Shown: positions 31,541-40,813, numbered from the stretch's first letter. The stretch is DNA of 64,000 nt from Mariprofundus micogutta (GCF_001895085.1 NZ_BDFD01000013.1:1-64000), one strand, 5' to 3'. A program made the numbers and translations. Notes: generated from the letters alone by a model not told the origin.

Positions 31541-32482
31541 GTGAGTAACAAGATTCGTATCTGTGCAGTCCTGAGTGCAGGCGGCGTGCGGAGTGTCTAT
31601 GCCCACACTGATTTTCTGCAATGTCTTGATAGCATAGATCTTCGGATTTCCGCGCTTACCGGATGTAGCGCCGGTGCAATTGTTGGCGGTATCTATGCCA
31701 GCGGCACCCCACTTAATCAGTGGTTGGATGCGCTGGAACATATGCGCTGGAAAGATTTTTGGGAGCCAGGATCATGGATGCGGACAATATCTGAGTTGGT
31801 GTTGCATCGTGGTAAAACATTCACTGGTGTGGCGACAACAGATGCCCCTTTAAATTTCTGCCGCCGAAATATTGCTGTCAGTACGTTTGAGGAATGCCAT
31901 ACACCATTTCATACGGTGGCTACGAGTTTGGCGACCGGTAAGAAAATGTTTTCACAAGGTGATTTGGCACTCGGTATTGCGGCCAGTGCCTCTCTTCCTT
32001 TGCTATATCAGCCTGTTGAAATCGATGGCGAATATTATTGCGATGGTGGAGTGATTGATCTTGGGCCGACTAATGCCATCTGCTGTAGGCACAAGCTGGA
32101 TGTGCTGGTTGTTCATCATGTCGAGGCACGCACAAAAGGCTTCCATGGTGTCTGCAGTTCAAATGGTAATGGGTGGCCGATTCTCGGAATCATTGATTCT
32201 CTTTTATTTCGGAATAGGTCTTGGTATTTGTCGGATCAACCTCTGACCTTTCGCCGCTGCCCTTGTGGTTGTGATGCATCGATCGTGGTGCTGGAACCAT
32301 CACTACCGGAGCTACCATGGCCACAAACTGAACATGGGCCCAAAGTGCAGAAGGCTGCAAAGAATCAGGCGGAGGAGTTGCTAGAACCTTATCTGGATGT
32401 AATTAGGCGGGCTCCGTCCGAACTTTTGGAGCAGATCCAGTCACCGGAAACGCCAGCTACTAGTGGAGGGTGCCATTGCTGA
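31541..32482 (+). CDS. Patatin-like phospholipase
   Basis: This 313-residue protein has the nucleophile elbow LTGCSAGAIVGG (GxSxG, Ser near 44), an oxyanion-hole stretch LSAGGVRSVYAH and the catalytic Asp in CDGGVIDLGP (about residue 168). It has no signal peptide, so it is cytoplasmic or membrane-associated. Patatins hydrolyse acyl chains from phospholipids. A cysteine-rich loop (FRRCPCGCDAS) near residue 240 is unusual for the family and might bind a metal. GTG 31541 is 12 bases after the YHS gene. Its presence in a metal operon points to membrane-lipid repair or turnover under metal stress. Confidence 0.8.
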   Translation: MSNKIRICAVLSAGGVRSVYAHTDFLQCLDSIDLRISALTGCSAGAIVGGIYASGTPLNQWLDALEHMRWKDFWEPGSWMRTISELVLHRGKTFTGVATTDAPLNFCRRNIAVSTFEECHTPFHTVATSLATGKKMFSQGDLALGIAASASLPLLYQPVEIDGEYYCDGGVIDLGPTNAICCRHKLDVLVVHHVEARTKGFHGVCSSNGNGWPILGIIDSLLFRNRSWYLSDQPLTFRRCPCGCDASIVVLEPSLPELPWPQTEHGPKVQKAAKNQAEELLEPYLDVIRRAPSELLEQIQSPETPATSGGCHC

Positions 32483-32991
32483 ATAATCTTCGAACGGACG
32501 CATGCTCAGCACTTCTCAGCTTCGATGCTCGTTGGGTCACTTTCATGCTTTTTCTTGCAGGCATACTGCTTTTGCTGGGGCTTGCTGCTTGTGAGAAAGA
32601 AAATAATAACGCAACCCGCTGGTACTCCCAGAAGCAGGTGATTATTGGGGCAAAAGTATTCTCCAATCAATGCGCGACTTGCCATGGCGATCAGGCTGAG
32701 GGAGCCGTTGATAACTGGAAGGTTCGCCTTGAAGATGGTTCATATCCAGCGCCACCTTTGAATGGATCAGGGCATGCTTGGCACCATTCGTTACCCCTGT
32801 TGTTACAGGTTGTGCAGCAGGGTGGTGCACTTTTTGATGGCAAGATGCCTGGCTTTGGAAACAAGCTGAATGAAGCAGAACAGTATGCTGTGATTGCCTG
32901 GTTCCAGAGTTTATGGGGAGATGAAACCTATCAGTTATGGCAAGAAGGGAATAATGCTACCCAGATTATAGGGGGTAACTCAGATGACTAA
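32476..32991 (+). CDS. Monoheme c-type cytochrome, membrane-anchored
   Basis: The 171-residue protein has a hydrophobic anchor ending in the lipobox-like GLAACEKE (about residue 38). The heme motif CATCH sits near residue 67. A likely axial Met lies in GKMPGFGNKL, and a C-terminal helix follows (AEQYAVIAWFQSLWG). Start TTG 32476 has GGAGG 6 bases upstream. GTG 32470 would crowd it. It overlaps the patatin gene and the cytochrome b561 gene, suggesting b-type to c-type electron transfer across the membrane. Confidence 0.8.
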   Translation: MLNNLRTDACSALLSFDARWVTFMLFLAGILLLLGLAACEKENNNATRWYSQKQVIIGAKVFSNQCATCHGDQAEGAVDNWKVRLEDGSYPAPPLNGSGHAWHHSLPLLLQVVQQGGALFDGKMPGFGNKLNEAEQYAVIAWFQSLWGDETYQLWQEGNNATQIIGGNSDD

Positions 32992-33697
32992 CAGGATGCA
33001 TATCGTGTCTGATAAGGGCTATCACCCTGTAACTCGATGGCTGCATGCCGGACTGGTGTTGGGTGTGATGTTTCAGCTGATCGGTGCCTTATTAATGGCT
33101 CACCCAGATCATGCTGATACAGGTCGCAACGGACTTGTTATGAATCATGAAGCTGTAGCTGCAGAGGTGGCCCACTCTGAGCATGAAGCCAATGAGCTTG
33201 GAAAGTTCTTTATGAGCGCTCATCGAACAGGTGGTACTGTTGTTGCAGCGATTGTATTGGTCAATTTGATTTGGGCAGTGGTACTAAGAGGTGCCCCTAG
33301 AAAGCGCCAGATGTCCGTCCTCGGTTCGTCCCGGCATTGGCATGAAGCATTATCAATAGCCAAAAATATTCCCTCGATGTTATTGGGAAGAATCCCCTTA
33401 CCTGAGCCAGGTAACTCTCTATCTCTTGTATTCGAAATGTTGGGCCTGCTCACTATGACGACTATGGCTGTCTCCGGCACTGTCATTTGGATGTTATGGG
33501 ATGGGCCGGGCAATACTGTATCAGCGATGGCGGAAACATTGATGGGAGTGCATGCATCTGTTGCTGTGATATTGCTTTTATATCTAGTGGGTCATGTGTC
33601 CATGGCTCTCATGCATGCGAAGGCTGGTGATCCAGTATTTAACCGGATATTACCAAAGAGAAAAAGAAGTACAGCAGCTCAAGGAGATAAGTTATGA
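32984..33697 (+). CDS. Cytochrome b561-family membrane protein
   Basis: The 237-residue protein has four predicted TM helices. Histidines are placed as in the bacterial b561 family: [19 protein letters not shown] (TM1), [12 protein letters not shown] (TM2) and [24 protein letters not shown] (TM4). It should bind two hemes b and oxidise quinol or a related donor. It overlaps the cytochrome c gene upstream by 8 bases and the P-type ATPase gene downstream by 4, so redox and copper export are tightly co-expressed. Confidence 0.85.
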   Translation: MTNRMHIVSDKGYHPVTRWLHAGLVLGVMFQLIGALLMAHPDHADTGRNGLVMNHEAVAAEVAHSEHEANELGKFFMSAHRTGGTVVAAIVLVNLIWAVVLRGAPRKRQMSVLGSSRHWHEALSIAKNIPSMLLGRIPLPEPGNSLSLVFEMLGLLTMTTMAVSGTVIWMLWDGPGNTVSAMAETLMGVHASVAVILLLYLVGHVSMALMHAKAGDPVFNRILPKRKRSTAAQGDKL

Positions 33698-36243
33698 ATG
33701 TCGACCCTGTATGCGGAATGGAAGTCATAACGGATTCTCTTCACAGTACTGAACATGATGGTCACCAGTGGCATTTCTGCAGCAGCCACTGCCATGAAAA
33801 ATTTGAGGCAGATCCTGATCAATACACCATTGATCCGGTTTGCGGTATGCACGTTAAACCTGAATCTCCCCATAGAACGAAACATACCGATAACAGTTAC
33901 CGTTTCTGCAGTGAGAAGTGTTTGCACAAATTTGAGACTGATCCGGTAGCGTATGATGGCAAAGGTCATGCAAGTGAACATGAGCATGCCTCCAAACCTG
34001 TTGCAGCAGCAGATCCGGAAGCAACGTATTTCTGTCCCATGTGCCCGGGTCAGGAGCAGAAAGGGCCGGGTATCTGCAAGTCGTGCGGCATGGCACTGGA
34101 ATCGATGGCCACACCGGTATTAAAAGAGAAGACTGAATACGTGTGCCCGATGCATCCGGAGATTGTCAGTGATGCTCCGGGGTCCTGTCCAAAATGTGGC
34201 ATGGCACTGGAGCCGCGCACCGTGTCTGCCGAAGAGGATCATGCAGAACTCGATGACATGTCCCGTCGATTCAAGGTTAGTGCAGTACTGGCCGCGCCGG
34301 TCTTCGTACTGGCCATGGTCGCTGATCTGGCACCGGGCTGGTTACCTGATGGGCTTGGTATGGGTGCAGTTCAATGGATTGAATTTGCCCTGGCCTCTCC
34401 TGTAGTGCTGTGGGGAGGCTGGCCATTTTTCGAACGTTTTGCTCTGTCTCTGAAAACCTGGAACCTGAATATGTTCACGCTGATTGGCCTCGGTGTTGGT
34501 GTGGCATGGATTTACAGTGTAGTTGCGCTGTTGATGCCGGATATTTTCCCACCGGTGATGCAGATGGAAGGTGGTTTCGTAGATGTTTATTTCGAGGCCG
34601 CAGCTGTGATCACTGCGCTGGTTTTGTTGGGGCAAGTTCTGGAACTGCGCGCCCGTTCTCGTACTAATGAAGCAATCAAACTTCTATTAGGGATGTCTCC
34701 GAAAACAGCCCGCCGAGTAGCTGAAGATGGAACTGAAGCTGATGTGCCTTTAGAGGATGTGCTGCCGGGTGATGTGCTGCGCATCCGCCCCGGAGAGAAG
34801 GTGCCTGTGGATGGTGTTGTGACCGAAGGCGAAAGTAATGTCGATGAATCAATGGTTACGGGTGAACCCATCCCCATCGAAAAAAGCGCTGGAGAAAAAT
34901 TAATCGGTGCTACAGTGAATGGAAATGGTTCTCTGTTGATGCGAGCTGAGAAGGTGGGGGCGGATACATTGCTCTCGCAGATCGTAAACATGGTGGCTGA
35001 AGCCCAACGCTCTCGCGCTCCGATCCAGAAGATGGCTGATACCGTTGCCGGATACTTTGTGCCGGTCGTGGTACTGATTGCGATTATAGCCTTTATCGTT
35101 TGGGCAACAGTTGGTCCTGAGCCGCGTTTAGCACATGCAGTTGTTAATGCAGTGGCTATTCTGATTATTGCCTGTCCTTGTGCGCTGGGTTTGGCGACAC
35201 CGATCTCTATCATGGTTGGTACTGGTCGAGGGGCCACAGCCGGCGTATTGATCAAAAATGCCGAGGCATTGGAAATCATGGAAAAGGTAAATACAGTCGT
35301 TGTGGATAAAACTGGAACATTGACTGAAGGCAAGCCTACCTTAACGACTGTTCAAGCCGTCGGAAACATGACTGAAGACGAAGTTATGGTCTTGGCAGCC
35401 AGTATTGAACGAGCCAGCGAACATCCTCTGGCCGAAGCCATTGTAGCCGGTGCAACTGAAAAGGGACTGGAACCTCAATCAGTCGAAGGGTTTACAGCAA
35501 TCACAGGTAAAGGCGTGTCCGCTAGCGTGGGCGGGCACACCGTATTGCTGGGTAATGCGAAACTGATGCAGGAGAACAACATCGATGTCACTGATGTGGC
35601 TATTACCGTTGAAGAGCATCAGCGGGGAGGCGAAACGGTGATGTATCTGGCTGCAGATGGGAAACTGGCAGGGATGGTTGGTGTATCTGATCCCATCAAG
35701 GTATCCACTCCCGATGCGATAAAAGAACTTCATGATGAAGGTATAGAAGTAGTGATGCTAACCGGTGATAATCACAATACAGCAGCCGCCGTAGCCGAAA
35801 AACTTGGCATTGACCGCTTTGAAGCAGATGTGTTGCCCGATCAGAAAGCTGCTGTGGTCAAAAAGCTGCAGGGTGAAGGGAAAATCGTGGCAATGGCTGG
35901 TGATGGTATCAATGATGCACCGGCACTGGCCCAGGCTCATGTTGGTATTGCCATGGGAACAGGTACCGATGTGGCGATGGAATCAGCAGGTGTAACGCTA
36001 GTGAAAGGCGACCTGACCGGCATTGTGCGCGCTCGCAGGCTATCCCGCGCCACGATGAAAAACATTCGCCAGAACTTGTTTTTCGCCTTTATCTACAACT
36101 CGGCAGGTGTGCCAGTAGCTGCTGGGGTTCTTTATCCGTTATTTGGCTTGCTCTTGTCGCCGATTATTGCAGCAGCAGCAATGAGTTTCTCTTCAGTATC
36201 TGTGATTACCAATGCCCTCAGGCTTAGGAATGCGAAATTGTAG
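33694..36243 (+). CDS. copA: Copper-translocating P1B-type ATPase with YHS and HMBD domains
   Basis: The 849-residue pump starts with two YHS domains (DPVCGMEVI..., DPVCGMHVK..., about 1-85). Two heavy-metal-binding domains follow: FCPMCPGQ...CKSCGMALE and VCPMHPEI...[10 protein letters not shown], about 112-175. The core has TM CPC ([11 protein letters not shown], about 494), phosphorylation site DKTGTLTEG (Asp near 539), LTGDN and [10 protein letters not shown]. It exports Cu(I) (or Ag) from cytosol to periplasm. No classical GMxCxxC HMA domain is present. The tandem YHS+HMBD front end is unusually elaborate. Confidence 0.93.
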   Translation: MNVDPVCGMEVITDSLHSTEHDGHQWHFCSSHCHEKFEADPDQYTIDPVCGMHVKPESPHRTKHTDNSYRFCSEKCLHKFETDPVAYDGKGHASEHEHASKPVAAADPEATYFCPMCPGQEQKGPGICKSCGMALESMATPVLKEKTEYVCPMHPEIVSDAPGSCPKCGMALEPRTVSAEEDHAELDDMSRRFKVSAVLAAPVFVLAMVADLAPGWLPDGLGMGAVQWIEFALASPVVLWGGWPFFERFALSLKTWNLNMFTLIGLGVGVAWIYSVVALLMPDIFPPVMQMEGGFVDVYFEAAAVITALVLLGQVLELRARSRTNEAIKLLLGMSPKTARRVAEDGTEADVPLEDVLPGDVLRIRPGEKVPVDGVVTEGESNVDESMVTGEPIPIEKSAGEKLIGATVNGNGSLLMRAEKVGADTLLSQIVNMVAEAQRSRAPIQKMADTVAGYFVPVVVLIAIIAFIVWATVGPEPRLAHAVVNAVAILIIACPCALGLATPISIMVGTGRGATAGVLIKNAEALEIMEKVNTVVVDKTGTLTEGKPTLTTVQAVGNMTEDEVMVLAASIERASEHPLAEAIVAGATEKGLEPQSVEGFTAITGKGVSASVGGHTVLLGNAKLMQENNIDVTDVAITVEEHQRGGETVMYLAADGKLAGMVGVSDPIKVSTPDAIKELHDEGIEVVMLTGDNHNTAAAVAEKLGIDRFEADVLPDQKAAVVKKLQGEGKIVAMAGDGINDAPALAQAHVGIAMGTGTDVAMESAGVTLVKGDLTGIVRARRLSRATMKNIRQNLFFAFIYNSAGVPVAAGVLYPLFGLLLSPIIAAAAMSFSSVSVITNALRLRNAKL

Positions 36244-36298
36244 ATTGTTAAATGAATTTGAGTTAACTGAATCAATGTAATTATAACAAGGAGTTCAA

Positions 36299-36367
36299 AT
36301 GAGAGAGGATGAGAAATTCAAAATGTCTCAGTCAGAAAAAGCGGAGGTGATTTATGCACGGTGGTGA
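36299..36367 (+). CDS. 22-residue leader ORF before the second ICMT-like gene
   Basis: AAGGAG lies 5 bases before ATG 36299. The frame (MREDEKFKMSQSEKAEVIYARW) ends at 36367, overlapping the next start at 36354. The next gene's ribosome binding site GGAGGTGA lies inside it. The arrangement fits translational coupling. Peptide function is unknown. Confidence 0.4.
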   Translation: MREDEKFKMSQSEKAEVIYARW

Positions 36368-37022
36368 AGAATACGCTTACGGGATGTGGATCGTGGCATT
36401 ATTTAATGTCGGTATTTTCATGTTCTTTATACTCAGTTTTCTAAAGCCGAGAGGTAGTGATGAATGGCGTAGTATGGGCGTTGTCACAGCTTTTCTTGTT
36501 GCATTGTTCGCCGAGATGTATGGATTTCCACTGACCATATTTATGCTTACCTCATGGCTTGGAGAGGTTTACCCAGCCTTAAATCCCTTCAGTCATAAAC
36601 TAGGTCATTTATGGGTTGTGGTATTCGGTGGATCAAACTTTGCATGGGCTATAGTAATGGGCTTGAGCTTGGCATTTATGTTAGTGGGATACACGCTGCT
36701 ATCCAAGGGGTGGACCCAGATTCATGCATCGCGTGGCAAACTGGTTACTAATGGCATTTATGCATATGCACGCCACCCGCAGTATACAGGCTTATTTCTG
36801 GTTATTATCGGTTTCCTTATCCAGTGGCCCACCTTGATTACGGTGCTGATGGCCCCATTGCTGTTGTTCGCCTATACGCGCCTAGCCCGGTTTGAAGAGA
36901 GAAAGGCTCTGAAGGAGTTTGGCGGCGACTACAGATTATACGTTGAAAAAACTCCAGCTTTTTTTCCACCGCTGAAAAAATGGAAGGACTTCCTTATGGT
37001 GTATGTCCCGGATGCAGATTAA
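36354..37022 (+). CDS. ICMT/PEMT-like membrane methyltransferase
   Basis: The 222-residue protein has five or so TM segments and the C-terminal signature NGIYAYARHPQYTGLFLVIIG...ARFEERKALKEFGGDYRLYVEKTPAF. This is the isoprenylcysteine-carboxyl or phospholipid methyltransferase fold that binds SAM at the membrane. It is a shortened version of the fusion protein at 29551; both share MYGFPLTI and GHLW segments. GGAGGTGATTT precedes the ATG. Substrate is unknown, and lipid methylation is the most natural guess. Confidence 0.75.
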   Translation: MHGGEEYAYGMWIVALFNVGIFMFFILSFLKPRGSDEWRSMGVVTAFLVALFAEMYGFPLTIFMLTSWLGEVYPALNPFSHKLGHLWVVVFGGSNFAWAIVMGLSLAFMLVGYTLLSKGWTQIHASRGKLVTNGIYAYARHPQYTGLFLVIIGFLIQWPTLITVLMAPLLLFAYTRLARFEERKALKEFGGDYRLYVEKTPAFFPPLKKWKDFLMVYVPDAD

Positions 37023-37117
37023 ATAAAAATGGCTCCTATTGTGTTGCATGGGCAATGGAAGGACCAACTTGAGTGTTGGTCAAGCTTTTGCCATGTGCTT
37101 CCAGTGAGAACTGGCCT

Positions 37118-37819
37118 GTGACGGCATTTCACCTTACTTCTGACCAGTATGTATGGTTGGTATGGTCAAGTGCCTTCTTGGTGCCTTGGCTTGCTGTGTA
37201 TCTACTATTTCCGAAGCATCGGAGGGCAATGTTGTGGGCTAGCCTCTTCACTACGCCATTCGGGCTGACGGAACCCTTGTTCGTACCCGAATACTGGATG
37301 CCTCCCAGTCTTCTTGATCTTGCTGAAACCACTGGTTTTGATATCGAGAGTTTGATCTTTTGCTTTGGTATCGGCGGTATAGCTTCCGTGGCATATAACT
37401 TGATTACACGTCAGGTGCCTCAGGAAGTGCCCCATGCTGAGAAAAGTAGCCCGTTACACAAACACCACTACAAGGCGATTGCCGCTCCGTTTGTTGCATT
37501 TCCATTTCTCTACCTGCTGCCGTGGAATCCAATTTATCCATCTATCGCATCATTGTTTATTGGCGCTGTGGCCAATGTGCTGTGCCGCCCTGACTTAAAG
37601 CGAAAGAGCTGGATTGGCGGACTGCTATTTCTGATCTATTACGCTGTTTTTCTTGCCGGGCTGGAATGGAGTGCGCCGGGTTATATCGATCGTGTTTGGA
37701 ATTTAGCAGCACTTTCCGGCTGGAGTTTGGGATTTATGCCTGTTGAGGAATTGTTGTTTGCCATCGGTTTTGGAATGTATTGGTCGGGTGTGTACGAGCA
37801 CTTCACATGGAGAAAGTGA
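37118..37819 (+). CDS. Lycopene-cyclase-domain-like membrane protein
   Basis: The 233-residue protein has six or so TM segments and the PxEE...F motif of CrtYcd/CarR-type lycopene cyclase domains (GFMPVEELLFAIGFGMYW) near the C-terminus. A second element, LTEPLFVPEYWMPPSLL, lies near the N-terminus. True lycopene cyclase activity is doubtful because no carotenoid genes are near. I place the start at GTG 37118, before the first TM. A GTG at 37073 would add 15 residues. Its role in a metal operon is unknown. Confidence 0.65.
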   Translation: MTAFHLTSDQYVWLVWSSAFLVPWLAVYLLFPKHRRAMLWASLFTTPFGLTEPLFVPEYWMPPSLLDLAETTGFDIESLIFCFGIGGIASVAYNLITRQVPQEVPHAEKSSPLHKHHYKAIAAPFVAFPFLYLLPWNPIYPSIASLFIGAVANVLCRPDLKRKSWIGGLLFLIYYAVFLAGLEWSAPGYIDRVWNLAALSGWSLGFMPVEELLFAIGFGMYWSGVYEHFTWRK

Positions 37820-37878
37820 GGCGAGTCCTTGATGGATGAGAGAGTGTAGTAGGACAAGAATGATAGAGAGGTATAGCC

Positions 37879-38508
37879 ATGTTCACTGTTTACGGCCCAG
37901 GAGTTACCGATCCAATTCGTTTGGAAAAGCTGCTTGAGCGCCACGCTATAGCAAAAGCTGGGGCCGTGACTGCAAAGCAGCCAATTAAGCAGGAGAAAGG
38001 TCAACCTCAATCGCTTTCAGCTTACCAGTCAGCACATGTAAAACAGAGGTATCAGGCAGTCGAGACTGCTGATGAACGCGATTTAACCCTTAATGCATCT
38101 CAACTCATGACTTCCCCGGTTAAATTTGTTTATGCGCATACCACGGCACTAGAAGTGTTGAAAATTCTTGATGCCGGTGGTTTTCACCACATCCCGGTCA
38201 TGTCATCGGAAAATCAATTGGTCGGTATGGTTTCAGATCGAGATGTTATTCGGTGTATGTGTGGCTCCGATACAATTTGCCTGCATTGTTCAAAAGATAA
38301 GCAGGCTGTGCTGGTTAGTGATTTAATGAAAGATCATGTGCTGACCGCTACCGTGGAAACGGATGCGCGTTATATTGCCAGACTGTTTGTAGAAAAACGC
38401 ATTGGAGCCATTCCCGTTATGGAAAACGGCGGTTTGGTTGGAATCATCACACGAAGTGACATTCTTAGAGCGGTTATGCTCCACTTTGACCTGAATATCT
38501 GGACTTGA
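37879..38508 (+). CDS. Tandem CBS-domain protein with extra cysteines
   Basis: The 209-residue protein has a basic N-terminal tail (about 1-70). Two CBS domains follow: MTSPVKFVYAHTTALEVLKIL...MVSDRDVIR, and LMKDHVLTATVETDARYIARLFVEKRIGAIPVM...IITRSDIL. Between them is CMCGSDTICLHCSKDKQA, a CxC...CxxC cluster that could bind a metal or iron-sulfur cluster. CBS pairs usually sense adenine nucleotides. The cysteine insert suggests a metal or redox sensor. It is followed in a 4-base overlap by a broken membrane-cytochrome gene. Confidence 0.8.
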   Translation: MFTVYGPGVTDPIRLEKLLERHAIAKAGAVTAKQPIKQEKGQPQSLSAYQSAHVKQRYQAVETADERDLTLNASQLMTSPVKFVYAHTTALEVLKILDAGGFHHIPVMSSENQLVGMVSDRDVIRCMCGSDTICLHCSKDKQAVLVSDLMKDHVLTATVETDARYIARLFVEKRIGAIPVMENGGLVGIITRSDILRAVMLHFDLNIWT

Positions 38509-39264
38509 AAAAGGCGCTTCACATGCCTCACTATCGTCGTTTTATCGATGCCTCAGTAAGTGAAAAAATTCTTGATACGATGTTTTTGATCACCATTGGC
38601 CTGGGATATCTTTTTGCGCTTACCCACCTCTATTATTCCCACCAGGGAAGAGACGAAAACCCTGGTCTGTCTGTTGAGGATATCAAAATCACATATTATG
38701 GTGAGCATCAGGAAACTCGGCTTGGAGCGGCATTGAACGGTTCGATGGGTGCTAATCTGGAGAGTCCTGTGAACAGAAGCAGGTCATTGTCGCTTGGCTT
38801 GAGCAGGACGCACTTGAGGAGGAGTTCGACAGATCAGTGGCCCAATTCTGAATAGTAACTGCATTGCCTGCCATTCTACCGAAGCTGGCATGGGGCTACC
38901 GCCATTGACCTCCTACAGCGATGTGAAAAAGCTGACGGAATCTGATCAGGGTGCATCTATCCAGAGTCTTGTGCGCATTTCCCACATCCATTTGTTCGGC
39001 ATTGCCTTCATTCTGTTTTTTGTTGGGCGCATCTTCATTCTGTGTGAGATGCCTGTTGTGCTGAAACGGATCACTGTTGCTATCCCGTTTTTCGCGATTC
39101 TTCTGGATATTTTGTCGTGGTATGTCACCAAGATAGTACCCGGTTTCGCTGTGATGGTAGTGCTTGCCGGTGCTTTGATGGGACTTTCACTTGGCATCCA
39201 GATTATTGTTTCACTATATCAGATGTGGTTTTTTAAACCTGAGGTAGATCCCGTCGAAATGTAA
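38505..39264 (+). pseudogene. Membrane protein with a cytochrome c motif, two frameshifts
   Basis: Three consecutive frames encode one protein. Frame 1 from TTG 38505 (or ATG 38523) gives YRRFIDASVSEKILDTMF...LGAALNGSMGANLESPV. After about 38770 frame 2 gives EQKQVIVAWLEQDALEEEF. Near 38839 (GTGGCCCAATT) frame 3 gives PILNSNCIACHSTEAGMGLPPL, with the heme motif CIACH, and then four TM segments to 39264. Each break is restored by one extra base. Intact it would be a membrane-bound monoheme protein of about 250 residues. The gene is inactive, or the assembly has two deletions. Confidence 0.7.
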
Positions 39265-39308
39265 AAGTGTAGTGGTTGAATGTATTCGAATTGAAGGGGA
39301 GTAAATAT

Positions 39309-39919
39309 ATGTGCTTTTCGGCTACAGCCAGCTTTATTGCTGGAGGAGCGCTGACTGCGATTGGTGTGAAGACGGTTAAATTGGCTGCGAACAGGGCAGA
39401 ACTTCCGTTTGTCTCGATTCCTCTGTTATTCGGGATTCAGCAGATCATCGAGGGGGTGCTCTGACTGTCGTTTAATTACGATGCTACACAGCTTAAGGTG
39501 GCCACCACTTATATATTCACAATGTTCTCGCACGTTCTATGGCCGATCTATTTACCGTTTTCTGTCCGGTTTATAGAGCGGAATCGATGGCGAAGAAAGG
39601 TGATGCGGGGGTTCCAATTTGTCGGTGCTGGAATCGGCATTTACCTGCTTGTTCTAATTATTACTCTTCCGCTTAAAGCTGTGGCTGATGAACACATCAT
39701 CTACGTTTCGCCGCACTTTTACGAATGGGGAGTGATGGTGCTCTATATTGCGTCAACCTATCTGGTTTCATTTTTCTCGAGCTATTCTCTGATTCGGCTC
39801 TTCGGCGTGTTGACACTGTATTATTCTTTGTGGCCTACTATTTCTATACCGTGGCGTTCTTTTCAGTTTGGTGTTTCTTCGCTGCTATTCTCAGCGTTGT
39901 CATTTATCTCTTTTTTTAG
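39309..39919 (+). pseudogene. MCFSATASF-type membrane protein (DUF6629-like), stop plus frameshift
   Basis: From ATG 39309 the product begins MCFSATASFIAGGALTAIG and continues through ELPFVSIPLLFGIQQIIEGVL. It then meets TGA (39462-39464), where relatives would have Trp. The same frame resumes (LSFNYDATQLKVATTYIF...FSSYSLIRLFGV). Near 39810 the coding signal moves to the -1 frame: LFFVAYYFYTVAFFSVWCFFAAILSVV, ending at 39919. The family is a multi-pass membrane protein of unknown function. Two independent lesions argue for real decay of this one. Confidence 0.65.
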
Positions 39920-39989
39920 GGGGAAATAAACCATCACTATTGCTGAGTGCAGATTGCAGAGAAGCGAGAGTCTTTCTCACTTTCCAAAG

Positions 39990-40262
39990 TTACTTAACAG
40001 CGTCTTTTAGAGCTTTGCCGGCTTTGAATTTTGGCGCATTAGAGGCAGCCACTTCAATGGCTTCACCTGTGCGTGGATTACGTGCTGTGCGCGCTGCGCG
40101 TCCTACCACAGAAAATGTGCCAAAACCTACAAGGCTAACTGAACCACCACCGGTCAGCGTATCCGTAATACCACCAATGACTGCTTCAACAGCATCTCCT
40201 GCTGCTGATTTGCTTAGGTCTGCTACTGATGCCACGTGATTGATCAAATCTGTTTTGTTCAT
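39990..40262 (-). CDS. HU-family histone-like DNA-binding protein
   Basis: The 90-residue protein matches HU in length and motifs: MNKTDLINHVA, VSLVGFGTF, and the DNA-minor-groove arm AARTARNPRTGEAIEVAASNAPKFKAGKALKDAVK, with NP at the arm tip. It bends and compacts DNA as a dimer. GGGAGGAATAATG gives a good ribosome binding site on the minus strand. It is opposite in direction to the flanking metal genes and stands alone. Confidence 0.95.
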   Translation of the reverse strand: MNKTDLINHVASVADLSKSAAGDAVEAVIGGITDTLTGGGSVSLVGFGTFSVVGRAARTARNPRTGEAIEVAASNAPKFKAGKALKDAVK

Positions 40263-40449
40263 TATTCCTCCCGATTATCTTGTTGAATATGCAAACTATA
40301 GTTATGAAATGTTATGTACTGTCAATCATATCCTTATTTTTTTAGTTAAAGGAGTGTTGGTAAATGGAGTTTCTGCTTTAGGGGGTATTCTGAACTTCGC
40401 TATTCATGCACAACCTCTTGCCAGAGCTGTTATCTATCCTTACCTTGCG

Positions 40450-40773
40450 GTTATGCGTTCATTAGCACTCATGGCTTTTCTTGCCCTGCAGTTATCTGTA
40501 TTTACATGTGGATTCGATATTCACGTGCATGCGGCTGGCATTGATGAGGGGCATGTTGCTGAGCATACCCATGATAGCAACGCTGATCATGAACAAGAGT
40601 CTCATGATCATGGATGCCACGTTCATGCATCGCATTCATTTACTATGGCTGATGAGAAACAGATTGATTCGATATCTGTAGTTTCTACGCCCCAGCATTT
40701 CGCAATGGCAGGGACTTATTTGAAGAACCTGCCATCCTTAATAGAACACCCTCCAAAGCTGCAGTACTGCTGA
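40450..40773 (+). CDS. CzcI-like His-rich periplasmic protein, module copy A
   Basis: The 107-residue protein has a signal peptide (MRSLALMAFLALQLSVFTCG). A His/Asp/Glu stretch (HVAEHTHDSNADHEQESHDHGCHVHASH) can bind metal. The conserved ending is LPSLIEHPPKLQYC. The counterpart in copy B (50225) shares MR.LA and the IE.PPK ending. Such short proteins precede czcCBA (CzcI). The open frame extends upstream to 40240, overlapping HU, but the signal peptide sets the start at ATG 40450 despite a weak ribosome binding site. Confidence 0.65.
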   Translation, partial: VMRSLALMAFLALQLSVFTCGFDIHVHAAGIDEGHVAEHTHDSNADHEQESHDHGCHVHASHSFTMADEKQIDSISVVSTPQHFAMAGTYLKNLPSLIEHPPKLQYC

Positions 40774-40797
40774 TTTTCTAATTTAGTGGCATAAGGA

Positions 40798-40813
40798 CAG
40801 TCTAACCAGACTG
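40798..40813 (+). repeat. Hairpin between czcI-like and czcC, copy A
   Basis: CAGTCT-AACC-AGACTG is a perfect 6-bp stem with a 4-base loop. Copy B has a hairpin at the same place but with a different sequence (50560-50581). It may be an mRNA processing or attenuation element. Confidence 0.5.

Noticed and set aside
39462-39464. In-frame TGA as selenocysteine or a recoded Trp codon
   Set aside because: TGA ends many intact genes here (for example cusA, merR, merP), and Trp is encoded by TGG throughout. No SECIS-like hairpin was evident, and the same gene also has a frameshift. Decay or sequence error is simpler.
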